Of a stretch of 13,865 nt of DNA, positions 6,315 through 12,230 are shown piece after piece. Position numbers and translations under genes: made by a program. The notes under the pieces are model-generated. The model ran no database searches and was not told the DNA's origin. It was given only the letters and a program-made list of their open reading frames with translations. Source of the DNA: Bacteroidota bacterium (GTDB lineage: Bacteria > Bacteroidota > Bacteroidia > Chitinophagales > Chitinophagaceae); the NCBI GenBank assembly GCA_023391895.1, contig JAEWAC010000282.1:1-13865 (forward strand), written 5' to 3'. The number at the start of each line of letters is the position of its first letter. Position 1 is the stretch's first letter.

Positions 6315-7181
6315 TCACCTAACCGCAAGCGGCACCTTTTTGTGCGGTGGCGGAAAGGCCTGATCAAGTCTTGTAAGATCTTTTTCGGTAAGGGTGATAT
6401 CGAGGGCATGGCGATTTTCTTCTACATGCTTTGGAGTGCCTGATTTAGGGATAACAATTACCTTCTGGTGAAGCAGCCATGCCAAGGCCACCTGTGCAGG
6501 AGTGGCTTCATGTGCCCTTGCAACCAAGTTTAATGCTGGATGTTCGAGCATTTTCCTGCGGTCTTCGGGCGAATGTTCTAACGGCGAATAGGCCATAATG
6601 GGAATAGCCCGCTGACGGCACAAGGGCACCAGGTCGTATTCGATACCCCGGTGTGCAAGATTATACATAACCTGGTCAGTCACTATTCCATCGCCTCCGG
6701 GTAACTTCTGTGCCTCCTTCATATAGGCCGTATCGAAATTGCTTACACCGTAATCAATAATATACCCCTGATCCCTGAGATACGTAAAACCCTCCAATGT
6801 TTCATCAAGTGGTATTTCGCCACGCCAGTGCAACAGATATAAGTTTAAGTAATCGGTCTTTAGCCGTTTGAGGCTTCGATGGCAGGCATCTATTACACCC
6901 TGGCTGGTGGCGTGGTATGGAAGTACCTTACTCACAAGGTAAACTTCTTTACGACGGCCTTCTATGGCTTGGCCTACCAGCTCTTCAGCGGCTCCGTCGC
7001 CATACATTTCAGCGGTATCAATGAGCGTTAAGCCCAGGTCTAAGCCCCTTTGAAGTGCGGCAAGTTCTGCATTTCGCTTAGATAATATTTCTCCCATCAG
7101 CCATGTGCCCTGGCCGAATACAGGTATCGATCTGCCTGATGGAAGCATCATTGTTCGTATACCAGCATTTGATGTTATCAT
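6315..7181 (-). CDS. Aldo/keto reductase
   Basis: The protein has 288 residues, the usual length of a bacterial aldo/keto reductase (TIM barrel). The catalytic tetrad is visible: D55 and Y60 in LTLIDTAEMYGDG, K85 in YLVSKVLP and H118 in LYLLHWRGE. The NADPH-binding end is also clear (MAYSPLEHS at about 196-204, VIVIPKSGTPKHVEEN at about 241-256). Members reduce aldehydes and ketones with NADPH in the cytosol; the form resembles YeaE-like methylglyoxal/diketogluconate reductases, but the substrate cannot be read from sequence. The start is ATG 7181; Met11 or Met12 (7151 or 7148) would give a start closer to the family's usual TLPSG opening. The gene stands alone, with copies of a two-hairpin repeat on both sides (6088-6204 and 7314-7430). 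Confidence 0.95.
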   Translation of the reverse strand: MITSNAGIRTMMLPSGRSIPVFGQGTWLMGEILSKRNAELAALQRGLDLGLTLIDTAEMYGDGAAEELVGQAIEGRRKEVYLVSKVLPYHATSQGVIDACHRSLKRLKTDYLNLYLLHWRGEIPLDETLEGFTYLRDQGYIIDYGVSNFDTAYMKEAQKLPGGDGIVTDQVMYNLAHRGIEYDLVPLCRQRAIPIMAYSPLEHSPEDRRKMLEHPALNLVARAHEATPAQVALAWLLHQKVIVIPKSGTPKHVEENRHALDITLTEKDLTRLDQAFPPPHKKVPLAVR

Positions 7182-7207
7182 GTTCGCCTGTTTTGTGTTG
7201 TAAAACG

Positions 7208-7260
7208 ATCTGGCTGCCTATAGCGTCAGGTAAAATAGTTCCTCATATTTTAAGCCAGAT
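7208..7260. promoter_or_regulatory. Inverted repeat upstream of the aldo/keto reductase gene
   Basis: ATCTGGCT (7208-7215) and AGCCAGAT (7253-7260) are perfectly complementary, 37 bp apart, within 80 bp upstream of the start at 7181. They could be paired operator half-sites for a regulator or a hairpin in the leader. An 8-bp match at this spacing can also arise by chance. Confidence 0.25.
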
Positions 7261-7313
7261 GTTAGTATTTATTTTATTTCTGTCATTATTACCGTTCTGA
7301 AAGGATTTCCTTT

Positions 7314-7430
7314 TGTCCTGCCAAGGTCTCTTTCAAGAGTTTGTGAGTTCGCCAAGGGACCTTGGAATGCAAAGCAGGGTCTCATGCCAATGCGCAAGGC
7401 TTAGCAATGAAGACCCCGCGTGGACTAAAG
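7314..7430 (+). repeat. Two-hairpin repeat, copy R2
   Basis: Direct copy of 6088-6204. The first hairpin has arms ccaaggtc (7321-7328) and gaccttgg (7358-7365); against R1 the central pairs changed from G-C to A-T on both sides. The inner mini-stem also changed in a paired way (CCTT/AAGG in R1, CTTT with AGAG here). The second hairpin has gcagggtct (7374-7382) with agaccccgc (7411-7419), 8 of 9 paired, and its loop (caatgcgcaaggcttag) resembles that of the hairpin at 3532-3581. It lies 87 bp behind the 3' end of a probable RAYT remnant. Confidence 0.7.
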
Positions 7431-7517
7431 GTTTTAGCACCCGGCGAACCGTTTACATTGAAGAGATTGAAAAAGTAAATCTTTCAAAAATGCTTTGTCA
7501 GGCGTAGTTAGTTAAAG

Positions 7518-7886
7518 TCAGCTTTCATTATTTCTTCTCAATTTCAGGATCTCTTCCAACGTGAAGTGTTTGTATTCGATACCCAAGCTTTTTGCATTTT
7601 CCTCTACTGGTTCACTAAAGCCAGCAGCTTTTCTCCTTTTGTTGACCCGTAAAGGGTCGTGGATTGGCCAAATAAATGATAAGTTTTCCCATTTCCCAGT
7701 GGTAGGTTCTTTACACTCATGCCTGAATCTTGTATACAGATAATCAAACCATTTGTATACAAGATCATAACTGTCCCTTAGCTCAATAAGCGAAAGCCAT
7801 TTGTAACAGGTAAAGGTGATGAACAGCGTGTCGTCGCTTTCCTGTCGACTGTTAAGGCTAGAGGTTTCAAAGCAAATGTGGTGCAA
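7518..7886 (-). pseudogene. Probable IS200/RAYT-type transposase remnant joined to unrelated sequence
   Basis: The frame has 122 codons. The first ~50 residues (HHICFETSS, then TLFITFTCYKWLSLIELR and DLVYKWFDYL) resemble the N-terminus of Y1 transposases of the REP-associated (RAYT) group in Bacteroidota. That group should next show the HUH metal-binding motif (NHxH after a hydrophobic strand), and this frame has none. Instead a different segment follows (KWENLSFIWPIHDP, then VEENAKSLGIEYKHFTLEEI), which I do not recognise. The repeated string TGTATACAA lies at the junction, so a deletion between short repeats could have made the chimera. There is no ATG; the only start is TTG at 7886, and the frame has no methionine codon at all. 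The RAYT call is from memory of the family, without a search. The alternative is an intact small protein of unknown function. Confidence 0.5.
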
Positions 7887-7898
7887 GCCGTATTTCGC

Positions 7899-7906
7899 TA
7901 CATTTG
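7899..7906 (+). promoter_or_regulatory. Bacteroidota -7 promoter box of the Crp/Fnr-family gene
   Basis: TACATTTG matches TAnnTTTG exactly and ends 6 bp before the ATG at 7913. That implies a very short 5' leader. I could not identify a convincing -33 TTG element. Confidence 0.5.
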
Positions 7907-7912
7907 CGCCCT

Positions 7913-8494
7913 ATGTTTAAAGCCTTGCTGCAAAACATTGGCGAAAAAATAGCGCTGACCAACGAAGAAATAGCACAGTTAAAAACCTACTTCACGCCAA
8001 AAAAGCTCCGCAAGCGGCAGTACCTGCTGCAGGAAGGCGACGTATGCAAATCTCTGGCGTTTACCGAGGCGGGACTCTTGCGCCTTTACAGCATAGACGA
8101 CAAAGGCATCGAGCACATGCTGCAGTTTGCCCTCACCGGCTGGTGGGTTGTGGACATCTACAGCTTTCTCACCGGCGAGCCATCCCGCTACAACATCGAT
8201 GCGCTGGAAGACAGCGAACTGCTGTTGCTTTCACACGAGAATTTTGAAGCCATGATGGCGACGTTGCCAAAAATGGAACGCTACTTCCGCATTCTTTTTC
8301 AAAACAACATCATTGCCAAGGAGCGGCGGCTGGAAAGCGCCATTGCTTTTGGCGCCGAAGAACGGTACCGGCAATTTGAACAGGGGTACCCCGACTTTGT
8401 GCAACGCCTTCCACTCAACCTCATCGCCTCATACCTGGGTATTACACCGGAGACGCTTAGCCGCATTCGCCGCAAGCTGGCCCATAAAAAATAG
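7913..8494 (+). CDS. Crp/Fnr-family transcriptional regulator
   Basis: The protein has 193 residues. The N-terminal cyclic-nucleotide-binding-type beta-roll spans about 1-115 (RKRQYLLQEGDVCKSLAFTE, then GLLRLYSID and HENFEAMMATLP). A dimerisation helix (about 118-150) follows, then a C-terminal winged helix-turn-helix (about 165-191, LIASYLGITPETLSRIRRKL). It lacks the cysteine set of FNR and the canonical cAMP phosphate-binding cassette, as do many Bacteroidota homologues, so the effector is unknown. I use ATG 7913 because it follows a TAnnTTTG box; the TTG three codons upstream lies inside that box. A perfect FNR/CRP-type palindrome begins 11 bp after its stop and precedes the redox genes, so those are its probable targets. 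Confidence 0.93.
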   Translation: MFKALLQNIGEKIALTNEEIAQLKTYFTPKKLRKRQYLLQEGDVCKSLAFTEAGLLRLYSIDDKGIEHMLQFALTGWWVVDIYSFLTGEPSRYNIDALEDSELLLLSHENFEAMMATLPKMERYFRILFQNNIIAKERRLESAIAFGAEERYRQFEQGYPDFVQRLPLNLIASYLGITPETLSRIRRKLAHKK

Positions 8495-8504
8495 CGTTTT
8501 ATCA

Positions 8505-8520
8505 CTTGACATTTGTCAAG
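8505..8520. promoter_or_regulatory. Palindromic Crp/Fnr-type operator
   Basis: CTTGACATTTGTCAAG has perfect 7-bp arms around a 2-bp centre and fits the FNR/CRP-family pattern TTGAY-N4-RTCAA. Its centre is about 65 bp before the transcription start predicted from the TAGCTTTG box at 8565, close to the place where class I activators of this family bind. The adjacent upstream gene encodes a Crp/Fnr-family protein. Confidence 0.6.
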
Positions 8521-8564
8521 CCTATTTCTTGTCTTTTCTCAATCGCCACCCCTGTGGACATGGG

Positions 8565-8572
8565 TAGCTTTG
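8565..8572 (+). promoter_or_regulatory. Bacteroidota -7 promoter box of the redox gene cluster
   Basis: TAGCTTTG matches TAnnTTTG and ends 23 bp before the ATG at 8596. This supports the internal start at 8596 over the in-frame ATG at 8506, which overlaps the operator palindrome. Confidence 0.5.
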
Positions 8573-8595
8573 CCCTGCAAAAAAAGAAAAACAGC

Positions 8596-9072
8596 ATGCC
8601 TGCAAAACAAACCATAGCCGTGATTGGAGCTGCCAGTGCAGAAGGAAGGGAAGTGTTGGCCCATCTGCTGCCAGCGGGGCATCGCCTGCTGCTGATGGAT
8701 GAAGCGGTGGAAAAGCTGCCCGGCCTGCAGCAACAATTGCAGCACCAGCAACCCCGGTGCGAGACCGACACGGAGCCCTGTTGCCGTGAAGCCTGCTGGG
8801 AAGCCGATGTCATTGTACTGGCAAAAGCGCAGCCCACACTGGCCCATACACTGCAAAAAATAAAGGATGTGGCCACCACCAAGATCGTGGTCTGCCTTGG
8901 GCAGAACGAAGAGGAGACAACATCGGAGATAGCGCAACATCTGCCGCACTCCAAAATTGTCTTCCTGCAATTACCTGCCGGGGCCGCCACACTGCCGGAG
9001 ATTTCTGGCGGGAACAAGTCGGCGGTGGAAGCCGTCCGCAATCTTTTTGAAACAATCCATAGCAATCAATAA
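8596..9072 (+). CDS. Rossmann-fold protein resembling NADP oxidoreductase (F420-dependent type) domain
   Basis: The protein has 158 residues. The opening KQTIAVIGAASAEGREVLAH is a beta-turn-alpha dinucleotide-binding start, but the usual GxGxxG is relaxed to GAASAEG. Next come a second strand ending in LLLMDE, then EADVIVLAKAQPTLAHTLQK and KIVVCLGQNEEE, and a final GGNKSAVEAVRNLFETI. The order recalls the N-terminal domain of coenzyme F420-dependent NADP reductases and pyrroline-5-carboxylate reductases, without a catalytic C-terminal domain. The first strand and loop suggest NADP binding; any reaction is unknown. It is first in the presumed operon, 22 bp before the alkene reductase. The start at 8596 is chosen because the Rossmann strand begins there and the promoter box lies just upstream. 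Confidence 0.7.
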   Translation: MPAKQTIAVIGAASAEGREVLAHLLPAGHRLLLMDEAVEKLPGLQQQLQHQQPRCETDTEPCCREACWEADVIVLAKAQPTLAHTLQKIKDVATTKIVVCLGQNEEETTSEIAQHLPHSKIVFLQLPAGAATLPEISGGNKSAVEAVRNLFETIHSNQ

Positions 9073-9094
9073 CCAGGAAAAAAAGAAAGTAAAT

Positions 9095-10192
9095 ATGTCG
9101 AAAGAGCAAGCTTTATTGACCCCTTACCAGTTAGGAATCCTGACCCTGAACAACCGTGTGGTGATGGCGCCCATGACCCGCAGCCGCTCCAACAACGAAG
9201 GCAACGTGGCCACGGCTATGACCGCCGAATATTATGCCCAGCGGGCCAGCGCCGGCCTTATTATTACCGAAGGCACCTACATCAGTTCGAAAGCCGTGGG
9301 TTTTGTGAACGTGCCAGCCATTTATACCGATGTCCAGGTGGAAGGCTGGAAGCTGGTCACCAACGCCGTGCACGGGAAGGGTGGAAAAATCTTTGCGCAG
9401 CTTTGGCACGTGGGCCGCATGTCGCACCCCAACCTGCTCAACGGTGAATTGCCCCTGGCACCATCCGCCATCAACCCACAGGCACAAGCCTTTACGCAGA
9501 ATGGCTTTGAGGATACGGTAACGCCGCAGGAAATGACGGTGGAAGACATCCGTCAGACCATCCAGGATTTTAAAAAGGGCGCAGCCAATGCCTTGGAAGC
9601 CGGCTTCGACGGCGTGGAACTGCACGGTGCCAACGGCTACCTGCTGCACCAGTTTTTTGTCAGGGCTGCCAACCAGCGCAGCGATGCTTATGGTGGTTCG
9701 GTTGAGAACCGGGCCCGCATCCTGTTTGAACTGCTGGACGAACTGAAAGAAGTCATCGACCTGGGCCGCGTGGGCATTCGTTTCAACCCTTCCTCACACA
9801 ACCTGTTTGGAATGACCATCGACGAAGAAACCATCCCTACGTTCGAATACATCATTCGCAGGCTAAATGATTATGGCCTGGCCTACATCCACCTGACCGA
9901 ACCCTTTGCGCCAGTGGATAACGTGCCTGGTGCCGTAAGCGAAGTGGCCAAACATTTCCGCCCGCTGTACAACGGTACGCTCATCATCAACAAAGGGTTT
10001 ACACAGGAAACCGGAAACCTGGTGATTGAAGAAGGCAACGCCGACCTGGTTGCGTTCGGAGTACCGTTCATCTCCAATCCCGACCTGGTGGAGCGCTTTC
10101 GCAGCCAGGCGCCACTGGCCGAAGCCGACCGAAATACATTTTATACTACCGGTGCGCAAGGGTACATCGACTACCCCGCACTGTCGGCATAA
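9095..10192 (+). CDS. Old Yellow Enzyme-family alkene reductase (NADH:flavin oxidoreductase)
   Basis: The protein has 365 residues, normal for this FMN-binding TIM-barrel family. Visible landmarks are LTLNNRVVMAPMTRSRS (FMN site, T28), AQLWHVGRMSHP (about 101-112, W104 and H105), the substrate-anion pair H177 and N180 in VELHGANGYLLHQF with catalytic Y182, and the phosphate-binding end (FGVPFISNPDLVERFR). Such enzymes (NemA, PETN reductase, yeast OYE) reduce activated C=C bonds of enals, quinones and nitro compounds with NADPH and serve in electrophile detoxification. ATG 9095 gives the expected N-terminus; the longer frame from 8957 overlaps the preceding gene and adds nothing family-like. 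It is the second gene of the cluster. Confidence 0.97.
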   Translation: MSKEQALLTPYQLGILTLNNRVVMAPMTRSRSNNEGNVATAMTAEYYAQRASAGLIITEGTYISSKAVGFVNVPAIYTDVQVEGWKLVTNAVHGKGGKIFAQLWHVGRMSHPNLLNGELPLAPSAINPQAQAFTQNGFEDTVTPQEMTVEDIRQTIQDFKKGAANALEAGFDGVELHGANGYLLHQFFVRAANQRSDAYGGSVENRARILFELLDELKEVIDLGRVGIRFNPSSHNLFGMTIDEETIPTFEYIIRRLNDYGLAYIHLTEPFAPVDNVPGAVSEVAKHFRPLYNGTLIINKGFTQETGNLVIEEGNADLVAFGVPFISNPDLVERFRSQAPLAEADRNTFYTTGAQGYIDYPALSA

Positions 10193-10208
10193 ATCAACAA
10201 AAAACGGA

Positions 10209-10275
10209 GCGAAGCAGCCGGAACTGAACAGCAGAAGAAACAAAAGGCACCAAAGGATAATCAATGCTGCTTCGC
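10209..10275. repeat. Long-loop inverted repeat between alkene reductase and thiol oxidoreductase genes
   Basis: GCGAAGCAGC (10209-10218) and GCTGCTTCGC (10266-10275) are perfectly complementary over 10 bp with a 47-nt loop, and the right arm runs straight into CTTTTT. It could be an attenuating or partial terminator inside the operon or an mRNA-processing or stabilising stem. The long loop makes a standard rho-independent terminator unlikely. Confidence 0.45.
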
Positions 10276-10295
10276 CTTTTTAAAAACAAACAAAG

Positions 10296-10991
10296 ATGAA
10301 AATCGAAATATGGAGCGATGTGGTCTGCCCGTTTTGCTATATCGGCAAACGCAGACTGGAAAAAGCCCTCGAAGGCTTTGCCGCAAAAGACAAGGTGCGG
10401 ATTGAATGGAAAAGCTTTCAGTTGGACCCGGAGCTCGACAACAGCCAGGGCCTAAGTGTGCACGAATACCTGGGCAAACGCAAAGGCGGCACCATGGCCG
10501 ACGGCAAACGCATGAACGACAGCATGACCGCCATGGCCAAAGAAGTAGGCCTGCAGTACGATTTTGACCGGGCCATCCTCAACAATACCCTTTCGGCCCA
10601 CCGCTTGCTGCATTTTGCCAAAGAAAAAGGCGTGCAGAACGAGTTGAAGGAACGATTGTTTAAGGCGTATTATACCGAAGGCAAGGACGTGGCGGATTAC
10701 AACACGCTGGTGCAACTGGCCGCTGAGGTGGGATTAGACGCCGACGAGGCAAGAGCAGTATTGGAAGAAAACCGGCATGCCGATGAGGTGCGTCAGGACC
10801 AGGTCCAGGCTTACCAGGTGGGCGTGCAGGGCGTGCCCTTCTTTGTGTTCAATAACAAGTACGCTGTAAGCGGCGCCCAGTCGTCGGACGTATTTGCACA
10901 GGTGTTGGAGAAGGTATGGGAAGAAGAAAAGCCTGCCCTGATTATTGAGAAAGGCGAAGGCTTTTGCGATATCAATGGTAATTGCAAGTAA
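10296..10991 (+). CDS. DsbA-family oxidoreductase of the FrnE type
   Basis: The protein has 231 residues. It begins MKIEIWSDVVCPFCYIGKRR, which gives a thioredoxin-fold CPFC motif at C11 and C14 and the CPFCYIGK signature of the FrnE subgroup. The helical insert (about 60-165) and the cis-proline loop GVQGVPFF (P181) are in place, and the C-terminus ends in GFCDINGNCK with two further cysteines. No signal peptide is present, so it acts in the cytosol, unlike periplasmic DsbA. FrnE proteins are thiol-disulfide oxidoreductases linked to oxidative-stress tolerance in some bacteria. It lies about 100 bp after the alkene reductase and 51 bp before the dehydrogenase, fitting one transcript. Confidence 0.95.
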   Translation: MKIEIWSDVVCPFCYIGKRRLEKALEGFAAKDKVRIEWKSFQLDPELDNSQGLSVHEYLGKRKGGTMADGKRMNDSMTAMAKEVGLQYDFDRAILNNTLSAHRLLHFAKEKGVQNELKERLFKAYYTEGKDVADYNTLVQLAAEVGLDADEARAVLEENRHADEVRQDQVQAYQVGVQGVPFFVFNNKYAVSGAQSSDVFAQVLEKVWEEEKPALIIEKGEGFCDINGNCK

Positions 10992-11042
10992 AAAACAGAT
11001 AAGGCAGAACGACTCTATTGTTAAAGCTAAATAGAAAAAGAC

Positions 11043-11759
11043 ATGGAAAATTTAGAAGGAAAAGTGGCACTGGTAACCGGTGCCGGAAAAGGAATTGGAA
11101 AAGCTATTGCACTGGCACTGGCTGCTGAAGGCGTGCAAGTAGGCCTGATGGCCCGTACGGAAAAAGACGTAAAAGCGGTAGCGGAAGAAATTGGGCAAAA
11201 AGGCGTAAGGGCCGCTTATGCGACGGCCGATGTAAGCAAGCGGGAGGAAGTGGAAGCTGCCGTGGAAAAAATAAAGTCTGAGCTTGGGCCCATCGACATC
11301 CTGGTGAACAACGCCGGCACTGCCACCTTCGGCAACTTTTTGGACCTGGAGCCGGAAGTATGGGAAAACCATTTCAGGGTGAATGTATTTGGGGTGTACT
11401 ACGCTACCCGTGCCGTGCTGCCCCAGATGATTGGGCGGAAGACCGGTGATATCATCAACATTTCCTCCACGGCCGGCAAGTCTGGAAGCGCTGTCACCAG
11501 TGCCTATGCCTCGTCCAAGTTTGCCGTGTTTGGCCTCAGCGAAAGTCTGATGCAGGAAGTGCGCAAGCACAACATCCGGGTAACGGCCATGGCGCCCAGC
11601 ACCATCGTGACCGACCTGGCCAACAGCGCAAATCTTATCAAAGGCGACCCTGAACGGGTAATGCACCCCGAGGATTTTGCAGAGCTCATCATCGCTCAGT
11701 TAAAGTTAAACCGGCGGGTGATGGTGAAGGAAGTCAGTGTATTCTCTACCAATCCGTAA
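11043..11759 (+). CDS. Short-chain dehydrogenase/reductase, 3-oxoacyl-ACP reductase-like
   Basis: The protein has 238 residues, the classical SDR length. The dinucleotide motif TGAGKGIG lies at 12-19, NNAG at 89-92, and the active-site set N114 (FRVNVFG), S142 (NISSTAG), Y155 and K159 (YASSK). R38 in MARTEK favours NADPH. The later substrate loop (STIVTDLANSANLIKGDPER) is typical of FabG-like enzymes, but housekeeping FabG normally sits in a fatty-acid operon; here the context is redox genes, so I infer a carbonyl reductase of unknown substrate. It is last in the cluster and followed by a terminator. Confidence 0.95.
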   Translation: MENLEGKVALVTGAGKGIGKAIALALAAEGVQVGLMARTEKDVKAVAEEIGQKGVRAAYATADVSKREEVEAAVEKIKSELGPIDILVNNAGTATFGNFLDLEPEVWENHFRVNVFGVYYATRAVLPQMIGRKTGDIINISSTAGKSGSAVTSAYASSKFAVFGLSESLMQEVRKHNIRVTAMAPSTIVTDLANSANLIKGDPERVMHPEDFAELIIAQLKLNRRVMVKEVSVFSTNP

Positions 11760-11788
11760 AGTAAAAACTGCGATTATAAAATAATGCG

Positions 11789-11825
11789 AAAGGATCCTGC
11801 TTTTACCCGCAGGGTCCTTTTATTT
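11789..11825 (+). terminator. Rho-independent terminator of the redox cluster
   Basis: AAAGGATCCTGC (11789-11800) pairs with GCAGGGTCCTTT (11809-11820) over 12 bp with one G-T pair, an 8-nt loop and a following T-rich tract (cctttt attt). It lies 30 bp after the stop codon. Confidence 0.88.
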
Positions 11826-11906
11826 AAGAAACAATTGACGCCAACAAGCACATGACAGCATTGAAGGTGTTCAATAACTGTTCGGTGAACTCCACATTTT
11901 TACGCC

Positions 11907-11951
11907 GTTGTTGGTGTCCCTCTAGCTTTGTGTTGTGACTGCATTAACAAC
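11907..11951 (+). repeat. Hairpin copy H3, left end of the 302-bp element
   Basis: Arms gttgttggtg (11907-11916) and cattaacaac (11942-11951) pair over 10 positions including two G-T pairs. The loop reads tccctctagctttgtgttg and onward, related to the complement of the loop at 12147-12172. Confidence 0.55.
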
Positions 11952-12136
11952 CCAACTTAAGGCTTAGTTCATTACATGAATAAGCATCTAAAGTTATCTA
12001 TTCCGGTGTGATAAAACAAAGCAGAAGACCATAATACTGCTCTGGCCTAGCGGTGAAAAACTGTGCATACTCCTACTGCCGCATAAGTTAAAGTAACAGC
12101 GCTTATGTGAAGAAAGCAAAAGCACTACAGCGGCGT

Positions 12137-12182
12137 GTTGTTGGTGCAGCATCGCACAAGACCTTAGGGAAACACCAACAAT
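12137..12182 (-). repeat. Hairpin copy H2, right end of the 302-bp element
   Basis: Arms gttgttggtg (12137-12146) and caccaacaat (12173-12182) pair over 10 positions with one G-T pair. The loop contains atcgcacaag followed by ccttaggga. Ten loop bases are identical to the hairpin at 3532-3581, whose arms differ completely. Confidence 0.6.
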
Positions 12183-12230
12183 GGCGTACAAAAATGAGTG
12201 ATGAAGAATCAGCTCGGTTATTAACTCTGT

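Larger units (their letters stand above)
11895..12196. mobile_element. 302-bp MITE-like element with hairpin-forming terminal inverted repeats
   Basis: The left end (11895-11951) and the reverse complement of the right end (12137-12196) align along their length: cattttt, acgcc, ttgttggtgt, ccct, a TTGTG core, then ctgca and aacaac. The outer 16 bases (11901-11916 against 12173-12188) match at 15 positions. Each end is itself a hairpin. The interior (11952-12136) has no coding frame of note. The end loop resembles that of the hairpin at 3532-3581. It could be a MITE or an inverted REP pair (BIME-like); I see no clear target duplication. The rest of the 11826-12230 gap shows nothing supportable. 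Confidence 0.65.

Noticed and set aside
8506..8595. Earlier ATG (8506) for the Rossmann-fold gene
   Set aside because: The extra 30 residues have no domain character and the ATG overlaps the Crp/Fnr-type palindrome and precedes the promoter box.
8502..9065. Long minus-strand open frame antisense to the Rossmann-fold gene
   Set aside because: It is a shadow of the GC-richer coding sequence on the plus strand, with a cysteine- and serine-heavy translation lacking any domain.
8957..9094. Earlier start for the alkene reductase
   Set aside because: The extension overlaps the preceding gene in another frame and is not part of the Old Yellow Enzyme fold, which begins right after 9095.
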